Position numbers and translations under genes: made by a program
Shown: positions 8,652 through 18,258 of the stretch, piece after piece
Layout: each line of letters begins with the position of its first letter
Position numbering within the stretch: position 1 is the stretch's first letter
Notes under the pieces: model-generated
Databases searched by the model: none
Told to the model about the DNA's origin: nothing
Seen by the model: the letters and a program-made list of their open reading frames with translations, nothing else
From: JAYZDF01 sp036337945
GTDB taxonomy: Bacteria > Myxococcota > Kuafuiibacteriia > Kuafuiibacteriales > Kuafuiibacteriaceae
NCBI GenBank assembly: GCA_036337945.1
Contig: JAYZDF010000077.1
Coordinates: 1-48,289 of the forward strand
DNA length: 48,289 bases
Reading direction: 5' to 3'

Positions 8652-11600
8652 ATCTTGATTCAGTTGTTCCGCAATCTCTAAATTCAGGGGTCGGCGGCGG
8701 AACAAACGTTTGGTCATCGGGTCAAGTTTCCCTTCAATATCGCTCATTGTTTTGAATGCTTGCTGGAGCACCCGAGCGCTTTGAGCAGATTGGTTACAGC
8801 GTTTAAGAGCACGCGCATAATTGAAGTAGATTCTGTGTGGGTCGTCATCCTCGATGGCTTTTTGAGATTCAAGGCGTGCGACCGCAGCTTCTGCGTGTCT
8901 AAGCCCCTGCTCTAAGTTTCCGGTTTCCACCAAAGCGAGTCCGAGTTCGCTTTCAATCGAAACGACAAATCGGGGGAGACTGCGAATCGCGTCATTAAAC
9001 ATTGCTCGTGCTATGCCTAGCGCTTCCTCGCGTCGCTTAAATCTTAGATGATTGCGGATAAGAAGTATTCCGCCATACAAGTACGGTTCTCGGCAATCGA
9101 GTTCCTTTGCACGCTCTAATTCTGCTGTGATGAGCTCCGGGCTTGTTCCTTCTTCGAGTTTCTCATCTTCTAAGAATAACTCGTACATCCGCAGCATCAG
9201 TAAATTGCCTTTGTCTGGGAGCGCGGTGAAGAGTCCACGTGCTTCATTTAGATTACTGACAGCACGTTTCAGATCCCCCAGCATAACGTATGAAGCACCA
9301 AGTCCTAGGAGGGCTTGCGCTTCTCCTTGCGGGTTCTCTAACTCTCTAATATAGCGTGCCCGTGCTTTCTCGAAGAGCTGAATAGCTTGAGGAAAGTCCG
9401 AAGTCGAATAGGCGACTCGAGCCAGTCGAACAACGCTTTCTGTGGATAGCGTAGCATTTTCCATCTTCCGAGCTCGTGAATAGCAGTCCTGGAAAGACGA
9501 GCAGGCGGTGATAGTGTCGCCACGGGCAAGTAAAGCATCTCCGATCGAAAGCTCCAACCAGCCGTAAGCACCATTCGGAGTGTCTTTCGCGAATGTTTCA
9601 GCAGCTTGTCTCGCAGTCCTTAGCGCCTCAGAAGAGTTTCCTAGCGTTATCTCGAGTCGCCCACTGTAAAAAACGCTTCGCATCTTATCAACCGGATTTT
9701 TTGAGAGTGAACTCAATTGAGTGACGGCCATCAGCGCTTCGTTATATCGTCCATCCAGCTCCAGCGTGCGAATTTTGACGCGTAGTAATTCTTTCAGCGT
9801 AGCACCGTCTTCAATTCTTTCTCCACACCGTTCTGCTTGCTCAATGAAGTCTAGAGCCGAATCAAGGTCTCCGCCGTGGAGGGCGGCTGTGGCGGCTATG
9901 CATAGGGCTGCCTGGGCATCCCTATATGATTTAGCCTCTCGATAATGATATGCCAGCCTTACCGGATCGTGTTCGCCTTGTGTAATTAGCCAATCCGAAA
10001 CCTTTCTGTGCAGCTCTTGCAGCTGTTGGGAGTCATTTCTTTTGTACATTGCCTCCCAGAGGTAACGGTTTTGAAACGAGTATTCTCGAGATCCAGAAAA
10101 GCGAGAAGTCTCAAGTGGGTAGATCACATTTTGCGTAATGAGCCTCTCAATTACTTTTTCCACTGAGTATTCAGATAACGCAATAACTCCTTGGCCCCAA
10201 AATCGAGTGCCAAACACAGATGCGAGTTGAAGAATTTCTAGGTCCTCTGGCTCGAGATTTGAGAGGTGATTTACAATCAGTCTCTCGATGCCGGGGCTCA
10301 TTTTGTTGATTGCCGTTTTGAGGTCCTGTTCATCCGATACCGACGCAAGATTGGAGAGTATCTCTCTTAGATATTGTAGATTGCCGCCTGACTTTTCGTT
10401 CAGAAGCTTACAAAGCTCTTCACTTGGTTCAACTTCCAAAACTTGCTTTGCAAGCTCAGAGACCTCCTCAACGTCGAGTGCATTAAGCGCCAAATTTTCG
10501 TGAGGAAACTTTTCCAGCAACTTACTTACATGTGAGTTATCTACAGCTTTCGGTGCTAAACTGAGAACGAGAAACACCAGTGCGTCCTGGTCTCGTATAA
10601 GCGACTCGAGAAGGTCAACTGTAGGCCGATCACACCAATGCGCATCATCAATAATTATAAGCAGAGGCTTATGTTTAGCGCTTTCATTTAAGAAGCGAAG
10701 AAGATCGTGATAAAGCTGTCGGCCCTGATTCAAGTGTCTCGAAGCTTTATCAAAAGGGCTCATGCTTGGAGTACGGTTGTCTGTTGGCTGGTCACTGTTT
10801 TGAATGAGTTGTGCAAGGCTTTCTTGGGTCTGGGTGCGTTGCCGAGGAGTAAACTCGTTGGGTATTAGCCTTATGAGCTTCTGGAACTTCGTTTCTTGGT
10901 CCTCTCCAATTCTTATTACACAGCTACGCTTCAACGCCTGGGTCATTGCGTAGAGTGGCTTTCCTACCATTGCTTCATCACATTGACTAAAGAGGATTGT
11001 ATCGCGCGGAAGCTTCTCATCTAGAAGGTACTTTAATTCCAATAAGAATTGAGAGCGCCCCATTCCAAAACCAGCCTGGACTGTGAATATTTTCGATTCG
11101 CTTTGGTTTCTGTGGAACTCAATTTTTCTAAGTAATTCTCTGGTTTGCTTTTTTCGCGCGTTACTACTGAAATTTCGGAAGTTCGAATCGTCGTGATTAC
11201 GTCCGCTCTCGATGTCTAGGCCGCGATAAGACTGAACGATAAATTTTCCCAGATGCCGTTCTTTTGTTGCGAGCAGAGGCTTACAAAAGTGGCGAACCAC
11301 AGAGTCGACAATGAGTTCATTACTTTCGGCGTACTCAAGTTGCGTACATGCTGCATCGATCAATGCCGTTTCACTTATATTGTTCGTGTTAGCGCAAATA
11401 GATACACGAAAAGCCCGCTGAAGTTTCGTTGTCGGCTCTTGTTGAAAAAACTTCGCGGCTATATCAAGGGCAGCATTGGAAGAACCTATTGCTTCCTCGA
11501 AATAACTAACGATGAGGCCTTGCCTGATTCTCTTAAAACGTCCGCCGGAGGTGACGGTGAGACTTGAAAGAAGGTCGCAAACATTCTGCCACTCTTCAGA

Positions 11601-12728
11601 CATATAGCTTGCTTGAACGATCATTGCTGCCGTTTGGGGTATGTTTGAAAGCGCTAAATCTGTGTCATCGTAGACTTCTGCCCTTGCGGTGACAGCCTCA
11701 AGTTCTTCGGTGCTCCCCGAATTTTCTTGTTCTGCATCCACCAAAGCTTCCGTTTCCATTCTTTCGGTGCCGAAATCAGTGATTTCGCCCATGAGCTGTG
11801 TTGTACGGTCTTTCAATCCACGTGACAGGATAGTTGCAATCGCTTCCTCCATTTCTCGAGCCGTTTGAAATCGTTCGTTCGGGTCACGCTGAAGTGCTTT
11901 CTTGAGTAGGTCGTTAATCTCGTCGTCTATATCGGGAATGACCGTCTTTATTTCTGGTGCTTCCTCTGTTGCGATCTTGACGAGCAGAGCGAGCGCAGAT
12001 TGTGCCTTAAAGCAGCGCTGTTTCGAAATAAGTTCAAAAAGGGCTGAGCCTACTGAGTATAAGTCGGCGCGAGTATCAATATCATCCGACCCTTGCGCCT
12101 GCTCTGGAGACATATAATAAGGCGTGCCTACTACCATTCCCGCAGTAGTCAGCGGTCGTTTCGAGTTGGTTTCGAGCTCTTCATTGATTACTTTTGCGAC
12201 ACCAAAGTCGAGTAGCTTTATACCGCTTGGCGGACGTGTGTTAGCCAATACAAACACATTCGCAGGTTTGAGGTCTCGATGAACGATGCCTGCTTTGTGA
12301 ACTACCTCTAGGCCTCGCAAGATGCCGCGGGCTATTTCTAAGCTCTCACGGATAGAAAGCTCTTGTGTTGCCATGACGTCGCCCAGGTCCAGCCCATCAA
12401 GCCATTCTAAAGCGAGGTAGATGTCGCCATTTTCAGCGACACCGTGATCGATTGCTCGAACTAGATTTGCATGCTTGACGCTCCTGAGGATCTTAATTTC
12501 TCGCTCGAACCGCTGAATAATTAGGTTATCTTTTCGCGAGAGAGTAAGAACTTTAAGCGCGACGGGTTCACCGGTCGTTACGTCTTCGGCTTTATAAATC
12601 CGACTCATTCCGCCGAAGGCTGCGGTCTTAACTATACGAAACCTATTGTTGTAGAGTTCTCCTTCTCCAAGGCTGATACTAAAAGGTCGTGAAAACACAC
12701 GCCTTGGTCGCGTAGAGTCGCGGTTCAT
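8646..12728 (-). CDS. Ser/Thr protein kinase - AAA-type ATPase - TPR fusion
   Basis: 1360 residues. Kinase domain about 30-295: glycine loop AAFGGMSRIYKA, VALK with Lys59, HRDLKPAN with Asp152, DFG at 174-176 and SPE at 207-209, so it looks active. Residues 540-800 form an ATPase of the COG3899/MalT-like kind, with a P-loop AGFGMGRSQ at 552-560 and a Walker B IIIDDAHW at 691-698. The P-loop lysine is replaced by Arg (GMGRS), so ATP hydrolysis by this part is doubtful. The remaining C-terminal part is TPR-rich. Such three-part proteins are typical of myxobacteria and relatives and act in signalling. A 130-base gap separates it from the upstream radical SAM gene. Substrates are unknown. Confidence 0.93.
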   Translation of the reverse strand: MNRDSTRPRRVFSRPFSISLGEGELYNNRFRIVKTAAFGGMSRIYKAEDVTTGEPVALKVLTLSRKDNLIIQRFEREIKILRSVKHANLVRAIDHGVAENGDIYLALEWLDGLDLGDVMATQELSIRESLEIARGILRGLEVVHKAGIVHRDLKPANVFVLANTRPPSGIKLLDFGVAKVINEELETNSKRPLTTAGMVVGTPYYMSPEQAQGSDDIDTRADLYSVGSALFELISKQRCFKAQSALALLVKIATEEAPEIKTVIPDIDDEINDLLKKALQRDPNERFQTAREMEEAIATILSRGLKDRTTQLMGEITDFGTERMETEALVDAEQENSGSTEELEAVTARAEVYDDTDLALSNIPQTAAMIVQASYMSEEWQNVCDLLSSLTVTSGGRFKRIRQGLIVSYFEEAIGSSNAALDIAAKFFQQEPTTKLQRAFRVSICANTNNISETALIDAACTQLEYAESNELIVDSVVRHFCKPLLATKERHLGKFIVQSYRGLDIESGRNHDDSNFRNFSSNARKKQTRELLRKIEFHRNQSESKIFTVQAGFGMGRSQFLLELKYLLDEKLPRDTILFSQCDEAMVGKPLYAMTQALKRSCVIRIGEDQETKFQKLIRLIPNEFTPRQRTQTQESLAQLIQNSDQPTDNRTPSMSPFDKASRHLNQGRQLYHDLLRFLNESAKHKPLLIIIDDAHWCDRPTVDLLESLIRDQDALVFLVLSLAPKAVDNSHVSKLLEKFPHENLALNALDVEEVSELAKQVLEVEPSEELCKLLNEKSGGNLQYLREILSNLASVSDEQDLKTAINKMSPGIERLIVNHLSNLEPEDLEILQLASVFGTRFWGQGVIALSEYSVEKVIERLITQNVIYPLETSRFSGSREYSFQNRYLWEAMYKRNDSQQLQELHRKVSDWLITQGEHDPVRLAYHYREAKSYRDAQAALCIAATAALHGGDLDSALDFIEQAERCGERIEDGATLKELLRVKIRTLELDGRYNEALMAVTQLSSLSKNPVDKMRSVFYSGRLEITLGNSSEALRTARQAAETFAKDTPNGAYGWLELSIGDALLARGDTITACSSFQDCYSRARKMENATLSTESVVRLARVAYSTSDFPQAIQLFEKARARYIRELENPQGEAQALLGLGASYVMLGDLKRAVSNLNEARGLFTALPDKGNLLMLRMYELFLEDEKLEEGTSPELITAELERAKELDCREPYLYGGILLIRNHLRFKRREEALGIARAMFNDAIRSLPRFVVSIESELGLALVETGNLEQGLRHAEAAVARLESQKAIEDDDPHRIYFNYARALKRCNQSAQSARVLQQAFKTMSDIEGKLDPMTKRLFRRRPLNLEIAEQLNQDR

Positions 12729-12858
12729 GAATGAATAGAGGGTACGAAAGATGGAAGCGTGCGTCTATTGGCCGGCAAGTGGATTCGCTCGAACTTTCCT
12801 TTTTGAACACGGGTTTGCCCTGGAAAAATAGAGCTGTTCCGGACTAAATTTCGAGTGC

Positions 12859-15585
12859 TTACGCCAGGGGTTGAAGATTCACCGATGTCGACAGTGCAAG
12901 GAGTGGGTCTACGACTTCTAAGTTTTCGAAACTTGCTTGCGTCTTGGTCAGTGTCCAGCCGCTCGTTTCTAGTGGATCAACGCCAACAATGCCTCGCAGA
13001 ACATCGCGCAAACGAACTCCGCCTTGCGCATTGAGTTCGATTTGAATTTTGTCATCTTCGAGCCATAACTTTCGAACCTGGGTACGCAGGTTTACTTCCC
13101 GACGTTTTCCTTTTCGTTCAATGACAATCTCCTTTGGGCTGTCTTCATTCCATTCATCAACAATTTGGTGGAGGTCTACGCTGGGAGAAGCAGATATTGC
13201 CCATTGGTTCGTTTGAAGGGCAGCAGACACAGCGGGAGGATTGAAGCCTAGGTCAGTGACCTCAAGAACGATGATGCCTTCAGGCAACTGACCTCGTAGT
13301 CGATTAAGCATTTCTTCTGTTGTGAACGGCGTTTTGATCTCGACGTCCATGAATTCCGCTTCAGACATTGCACCAAGTGGGATTGGAGGGCTTTGATTTG
13401 TCTTCATTCTCGGGTGCATTCCTTTCGTATAGACGACTGGAACATCTGCTCTTTTGAAGGCTCGATGAAAATGAACCATAGCCTCCATGTGACTGCTAAG
13501 ACTTTGAAGGTTTCGTTTTGCATACTTAATCCGGAACCGAGTGCGCCGTTCCTTTGGCAGGCTTACGTCAAAAACTTTTGCCCAGGGATCCTCGGAAGTA
13601 GAAGGCGAAGAAACGGCCGGTTTGATCTTCGGCTCAGTGGTTGCTTCTGCTTTTTCTTTTGCACTTCTTGTGAGTTGTCCGAGAGGAATGATGTTGAGGT
13701 CCTCGACTGATTTCTTGATATAAGCTTTTCGAGCTCGATGCTTCGGCTTTGCTCCTTGCTTATCTTGATCAAAGACCGAGTTATGAACGACCATATGGTC
13801 ACAAACGCCGCAGTCGTAGCATGGCTCCTCGGAACAGTCCGGAACTTCTCCTTCCTCGAGTGAGAGCATCCAGTCGTCCCAAAGCCATTCTTTCAGTACA
13901 CCACAGTCAATGTGGTCCCACGGAAGAATTTCCGAAACATCTCTTCTTCGAAAATTATAAAAATCACGGCTCAGTCCAGTTTCGGCTAATGCTTGGTCCC
14001 AAATCTCTAGATTGTGGTACTCCTGCCAACCGTCCATTCTCGCACCCAATTCGTGAGCTCGAAGTAAAACATCCGCGGTTCTTCTGTCTCCTCGAGAGAA
14101 GACGCCTTCCATGATTGAAGAGGTCGGTTCGTGTCGTCTGAAGTTCAATTTGGCTCGCTTTAGCTCACGAGCAAGGAATGCCTGTTTTTCTCTGATTTGC
14201 TCGAGTGTGATTTGTGGCGACCACTGAAAGGGGGTGTGACTCTTTGGAACAAAACTCGAAACAGAAATCGTAATTTTGGGATCGCGACAAAATTCGCGAG
14301 CGGCTTTACGGCATCGCTTGCCCAGGTCCACGATGGCCATAAGATCGTCTTCGGTTTCCGTTGGAAGCCCGAGCATGTAATACATCTTTAGCGTTCGCCA
14401 CCCGCGCTTGAAAAGCTGCCGGACCATCTCAATCAGTACTTCTTCATCGACAACTTTATTAATAACAGCTCGTAGCCGATTCGAACCAGCCTCTGGAGCA
14501 ACAGTAAAACTGGATTTTCGGACGCGTGCAATTTGATCCATGATCCCTTCAGTCAGGCTCTCTAGCCTCATTGAAGGTGTCGATATTGCGGATTTTTTAT
14601 GTGCGTGTTCATCCATGAGGGAAAGCAGAAGAGGCTCTACGCAGTTGTAGTCGCCGAGAGATAAAGAAAGTAGCGAATACTCTTCGGTCCCTGTCCGTTG
14701 GATGCCTTCTCGCACTAGTCGACGAACCGTTTCTGGCGACCGCTGTCGCTCCGGACGATAAATGTAGCCTGCCTGACAAAATCGACAGCCGCGCATGCAT
14801 CCTCGTTGCACTTCAACGCCATAACGGTCATGGACGATTTCAATATTCGGGATAAGATCTTTGGTAAAATAAGGAGCTGAGTCCAAATCCATCAAAGTAC
14901 GTTTTCGAACGATTTGAGGAGCACCGTGAAGTGGAACAACAGCCGCAATTGTCCCATTTTCGTTATAATGAACGTCATAAAGGCCAGGAACGTAGCATCC
15001 CTGAATTTTACTCAACCTCTTCCAAAGTTCGAGTCGCGATTCTTTTTGGCGTTTCGATTCTGTAACCGCATCAACGACTTCGTTGACCATCTCCTCGGCG
15101 TCTCCGAGACAAAAAGCGTCAAGAAATGGAGCAAGCGGTTCTGGATTAAATGCAGTAGGTCCGCCACCGATAACGACTGGGTCTTCAAGTCCGCGTTCTT
15201 TTGCGCGAAGTGGAATTTGTCCTAGGCTAAGAACATTTAACAGATTTGTGTATGACAACTCATATTGCAAAGTGAAGCCAAGAACATCGAGTTGTTTCAA
15301 TGGAATCTGATTCTCAAGCGTTGTGAGCGGTGCTTGCTGATTTCGAAGTTGGGCCTCCATATCTGGCCAGGGGGAGTACACACGTTCGGCGGCGATTTCT
15401 TTTCTGCTGTTGAGCACTTCGTAGAGAATCTTTAGGCCAATATGGCTCATGCCGATTTCATAGACGTCCGGATAACAGAGCCCCACACGGGTAGATATTT
15501 GGCTGAGGTCTTTTTTAACTTGATTGACCTCGCCACCGATATACCTCGCCGGCTTTTGGACATTTCGTAGTACTTCCAAATCCAT
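12859..15585 (-). CDS. TIGR03960-family B12-binding-like radical SAM protein fused to DUF2344
   Basis: 908 residues from the ATG read as MDLEVLRNVQKPARYIGGE; the frame stays open for 170 codons upstream, but that extension has no recognisable content and overlaps the divergent gene, so I take the internal ATG. The N-terminal part resembles the cobalamin-binding-like domain (VGLCYPDVYEIGMSHIGL), followed by a radical SAM core with CxxxCxxC in RGCMRGCRFC. A Cys cluster PCYDCGVC follows, then the DUF2344 domain (FRIKYAKRNLQSLSSHME). This fused arrangement is the TIGR03960/TIGR03936 family, widespread and thought to act on RNA or ribosome-related substrates; the reaction is not established. Confidence 0.9.
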   Translation of the reverse strand: MDLEVLRNVQKPARYIGGEVNQVKKDLSQISTRVGLCYPDVYEIGMSHIGLKILYEVLNSRKEIAAERVYSPWPDMEAQLRNQQAPLTTLENQIPLKQLDVLGFTLQYELSYTNLLNVLSLGQIPLRAKERGLEDPVVIGGGPTAFNPEPLAPFLDAFCLGDAEEMVNEVVDAVTESKRQKESRLELWKRLSKIQGCYVPGLYDVHYNENGTIAAVVPLHGAPQIVRKRTLMDLDSAPYFTKDLIPNIEIVHDRYGVEVQRGCMRGCRFCQAGYIYRPERQRSPETVRRLVREGIQRTGTEEYSLLSLSLGDYNCVEPLLLSLMDEHAHKKSAISTPSMRLESLTEGIMDQIARVRKSSFTVAPEAGSNRLRAVINKVVDEEVLIEMVRQLFKRGWRTLKMYYMLGLPTETEDDLMAIVDLGKRCRKAAREFCRDPKITISVSSFVPKSHTPFQWSPQITLEQIREKQAFLARELKRAKLNFRRHEPTSSIMEGVFSRGDRRTADVLLRAHELGARMDGWQEYHNLEIWDQALAETGLSRDFYNFRRRDVSEILPWDHIDCGVLKEWLWDDWMLSLEEGEVPDCSEEPCYDCGVCDHMVVHNSVFDQDKQGAKPKHRARKAYIKKSVEDLNIIPLGQLTRSAKEKAEATTEPKIKPAVSSPSTSEDPWAKVFDVSLPKERRTRFRIKYAKRNLQSLSSHMEAMVHFHRAFKRADVPVVYTKGMHPRMKTNQSPPIPLGAMSEAEFMDVEIKTPFTTEEMLNRLRGQLPEGIIVLEVTDLGFNPPAVSAALQTNQWAISASPSVDLHQIVDEWNEDSPKEIVIERKGKRREVNLRTQVRKLWLEDDKIQIELNAQGGVRLRDVLRGIVGVDPLETSGWTLTKTQASFENLEVVDPLLALSTSVNLQPLA

Positions 15586-15843
15586 TCTCCGAAACCTAGC
15601 GATCGGGTACAAATCGGGCAAGTATTCTCGACATCTGCACAGACAATTTACCCAGGGTTTGCGATCGTTTACGGAAAATTGCCCACGCGAGATGGCAGTC
15701 AAAAACGACCGGTCAATTTGCACCTGTATGGGGGCAGATCGCCCGTTCTTGTGGTCATGTAAACCCGTCATGTACGAAAAAGCTAAGTAGTTTCGTTGGT
15801 ACGGCACCTGCTTTATTTGCATGCCATAGGAGTGTTGAGAAAA
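15586..15843. promoter_or_regulatory. divergent intergenic region
   Basis: A 258-base spacer between the start of the radical SAM gene (-) and the Tgl-like gene (+). It must carry the promoters of both. I see no strong -35/-10 pair on either strand and no clear operator repeat. The only firm element is AGGAG at 15828-15832, 11 bases before the ATG of the plus-strand gene. Confidence 0.4.
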
Positions 15844-17280
15844 ATGACGAATGTAAGGTATCAGGGAATATCCCAGGTAGATCCATGGGCACGGAGTCAA
15901 GCCAATGGCCCAATTCTTCCGGGAGTCGTAAGCAATCATCAAGGGGGCGCCATCAAACAGCTGCCGACACCATTGATGACGCAATTTAACCGCGTGGGTG
16001 GGGTGCCCGTTCAGCCTGCATTTCCATTCGCTAATTTTGCGCCAATGCTGCAAAACGCAGGTATGCCATCTGCGATGGCCATGCGGGCGAACCAAGGTTT
16101 CAATTCAATGTTCCAAACGCCTGCGGCGAATATGCCATTCGTCAATCCAAACGGTTTCGGTATCAACCCAATCCAAGTTGCTAGCGCCCTGATGCAGTCG
16201 GGCTTCAATCCTCTTGCGGCATTGGTTGGTGGCCTTGCTCTGTCAAGAATGCTTAATCCCCAGCAATTTATGCAGCCCATGTGGAACGCAATGGGAAATC
16301 AGGGTCAGCCAAATGTCGGGCAAATGGCTGGTCAGTGGAACCCGCCACAGCCTGGTGCCGCCCAGCCGGGTGTTGGCGGAGATGCTCAGGTCAACAATCC
16401 AGTCAACCCAGGGCAAATTCAGCAGTGGGGCGACCAAACACAACAACGCATTCTTGATCGAGGAACCGCCGTGGTTCAGGACTTGTTTGGCCGCGGTTCC
16501 GCACTTATCGACAATCAGCAAGCCGGTGTTCAAGGTCGCATCGACCGAAACGACTTGATTCGTACCGCGGATGGTACGACTCGTGCGCTGACAGATAAAG
16601 AGTTCCGCGAGGTTCAAATTCGTACTCATACCGTCGAAGGAGCAAATATTCTCGACCAAGCCAAGCAGGCCGGTCGTGGCCTTGGCTTTGCGAATGATCT
16701 TCGAAAGACCGAAGCGAACCCACAGTTTTGGCATGTTGATCAAAGCGGCCGTATGCACGTTAGACCTGGCGTCAGTCCGGCGGAAGCAGTGGACGATATT
16801 TTCAATAATCCCCAGGCGTACGTCTTGGATTGTGCTGCGGCCTCTCATGTTGTGGGTCTTCGCGCTATCAAGAACACAATTGGCGCCGAGGACTTCAACC
16901 GTACTCACCAAGGGCTAAACATCTATGGATGGGATGCTCAGCGTTTGAACTCTGATGGGAACATGCAATCTCTTTCGAAAATCAGCGGTGACCAGAACCA
17001 GCGTGCTATGGGTGGCATTCGTGCCGGCGATGTCGGATACTTCAAAAACCCAGATAACATTTCGCCAGAGTGGCAAGGTGAAAACGTTATCTCACTTGGC
17101 GGCGACCAATACTGGGGTCATCCGGGCGGCACCAAAAGTTCTCAAGGCTGGGTCGATTGGATGAATCAGAATGCCCGAACTCCGTACGCGACTCGAGAAG
17201 CATTTCTTTCGAGCCTGACAGGAGATTGGGGAGCCACACGATGGTCCGCACATGATTACACTCCAACCACTGTTGTATAA
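15844..17280 (+). CDS. Tgl-like protein-glutamine gamma-glutamyltransferase with long low-complexity N-terminus
   Basis: 478 residues. The ATG at 15844 is preferred over an earlier in-frame ATG because AGGAG lies at 15828-15832. Residues 1-200 are rich in P, Q, N, G and M, without a signal peptide. From about residue 295 the protein follows the pattern I recall for Bacillus spore coat transglutaminase Tgl: RPGVSPAEAVDDIF, then LDCAAA with Cys330 as expected nucleophile, DVGYFKNPD, PEWQGENVISLGG with Glu413, and YWGHPGG with His426. The Glu-to-His spacing of 13 equals that recalled for B. subtilis Tgl (Glu187, His200). Tgl forms isopeptide crosslinks between Gln and Lys. Substrate and compartment here are unknown. 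The gene looks richer in G+C than its neighbours; I did not count this. Confidence 0.82.
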   Translation: MTNVRYQGISQVDPWARSQANGPILPGVVSNHQGGAIKQLPTPLMTQFNRVGGVPVQPAFPFANFAPMLQNAGMPSAMAMRANQGFNSMFQTPAANMPFVNPNGFGINPIQVASALMQSGFNPLAALVGGLALSRMLNPQQFMQPMWNAMGNQGQPNVGQMAGQWNPPQPGAAQPGVGGDAQVNNPVNPGQIQQWGDQTQQRILDRGTAVVQDLFGRGSALIDNQQAGVQGRIDRNDLIRTADGTTRALTDKEFREVQIRTHTVEGANILDQAKQAGRGLGFANDLRKTEANPQFWHVDQSGRMHVRPGVSPAEAVDDIFNNPQAYVLDCAAASHVVGLRAIKNTIGAEDFNRTHQGLNIYGWDAQRLNSDGNMQSLSKISGDQNQRAMGGIRAGDVGYFKNPDNISPEWQGENVISLGGDQYWGHPGGTKSSQGWVDWMNQNARTPYATREAFLSSLTGDWGATRWSAHDYTPTTVV

Positions 17281-17319
17281 ACATTAGTCATTCATCGCTG
17301 TCTTCTCCGCTCATCTTGT

Positions 17320-17347
17320 TTGACTCACTCAGGTCGTTTCACATAAA
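17320..17347 (+). promoter_or_regulatory. candidate sigma-70-type promoter
   Basis: TTGACT at 17320-17325 and CATAAA at 17342-17347 are separated by 16 bases, a near-consensus -35 and a weaker -10. Transcription would begin only a few bases before the ATG at 17360, which has no Shine-Dalgarno sequence, so the message could be nearly leaderless. Confidence 0.35.
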
Positions 17348-17359
17348 TGTCTCTAAATT

Positions 17360-18256
17360 ATGGAATGGGTCGGCCGCATTTATCGTCCTCCGAGCGAGGC
17401 AAGGAGCATTCTGCTACAGGTAACGGTGGGGTGTTCTTGGAACCGCTGCACCTATTGCGACATGTATCGCGATAAATCATTCCGTCCGAAGGCTCAGGAT
17501 ACAATTGAATCAGATCTGCGCGAACTGGCCGATTTAGCTGACTCAGGTCAACTTCATGTGGAACGACCTGATCGCATTTTCCTTTGTGACGGCGATGCGC
17601 TCATTCTCTCTACAGCCAAGCTGGCTGCCATATTGAAAGCGATCAAAAACTACCTTCCATGGGTTGAGCGAGTAAGTACCTATGGCGACACACGCAGTGT
17701 CAAAAAGAAATCTGTGCAGGAGCTTAGCGAGCTCCACGAACTTGGTCTTAAAATGGTTTATCACGGAATGGAAAGTGGTGATGACGAGGTCTTGAGTTTC
17801 ATTGATAAAGGAGGAACCTCGGACGAAGCGATCGCTACGGCAGATAAACTTCGGCAGGCCGGAATTATGCACTCGGTCATGGTTCTACTCGGAGTGGGAG
17901 GACAGGCCCTTAGTGAGCAGCACGCTAAAAATACGGCAAAAGTACTTAGCTTGATGGATCCGCCGTTCGTGGGTGCACTCACTACAACTGTGGTTCCAAC
18001 GACTCCTCTTTCTATTTTACAAGATGAAGGTCGATATGTGCTCCCTGATAAATTTCAAATGCTGCGAGAATTAGAAACTATCATTAGCGAAAGTAGCTTT
18101 TCGAACTGTCGCTTTTCTGCCAATCACGCAAGTAATTATCTGCCTCTGACGGGCACTCTACCTGAGGATAAAGATAACATTCTTCTCGCGTTAGGCCGGA
18201 TTATTGAGAGCCAAAACGAAGCTTATCTTAAGCCAGAACATTTTCGAGGACTATAA
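17360..18256 (+). CDS. radical SAM protein
   Basis: 298 residues. The cluster-binding cysteines are in GCSWNRCTYCDMYR: Cys25, Cys30 and Cys33, i.e. Cx4Cx2C rather than the classical Cx3Cx2C. I recall the same spacing in a family of small COG1032-like radical SAM proteins. Further motifs are LCDGDAL near 77 and GMESGDDEVL near 137-146, the latter a typical SAM-binding/HemN-like region. It binds a 4Fe-4S cluster and S-adenosylmethionine; the substrate is not known. Its TAA is two bases from the stop of the convergent lipoprotein gene. Confidence 0.85.
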   Translation: MEWVGRIYRPPSEARSILLQVTVGCSWNRCTYCDMYRDKSFRPKAQDTIESDLRELADLADSGQLHVERPDRIFLCDGDALILSTAKLAAILKAIKNYLPWVERVSTYGDTRSVKKKSVQELSELHELGLKMVYHGMESGDDEVLSFIDKGGTSDEAIATADKLRQAGIMHSVMVLLGVGGQALSEQHAKNTAKVLSLMDPPFVGALTTTVVPTTPLSILQDEGRYVLPDKFQMLRELETIISESSFSNCRFSANHASNYLPLTGTLPEDKDNILLALGRIIESQNEAYLKPEHFRGL

Positions 18257-18258
18257 CT

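Noticed and set aside
12729..12858. Terminator or promoter between the radical SAM and kinase genes
   Set aside because: No stem-loop with T-run and no convincing -35/-10 pair could be found by eye.
15586..16095. 170-codon upstream extension of the radical SAM frame
   Set aside because: It overlaps the Tgl-like gene start, has no family similarity and ends at an internal ATG where the conserved sequence begins.
16243..16911. 222-codon frame on the minus strand inside the Tgl-like gene
   Set aside because: It lies opposite a protein with a clear active-site pattern and shows no domain; a shadow of biased codon use.
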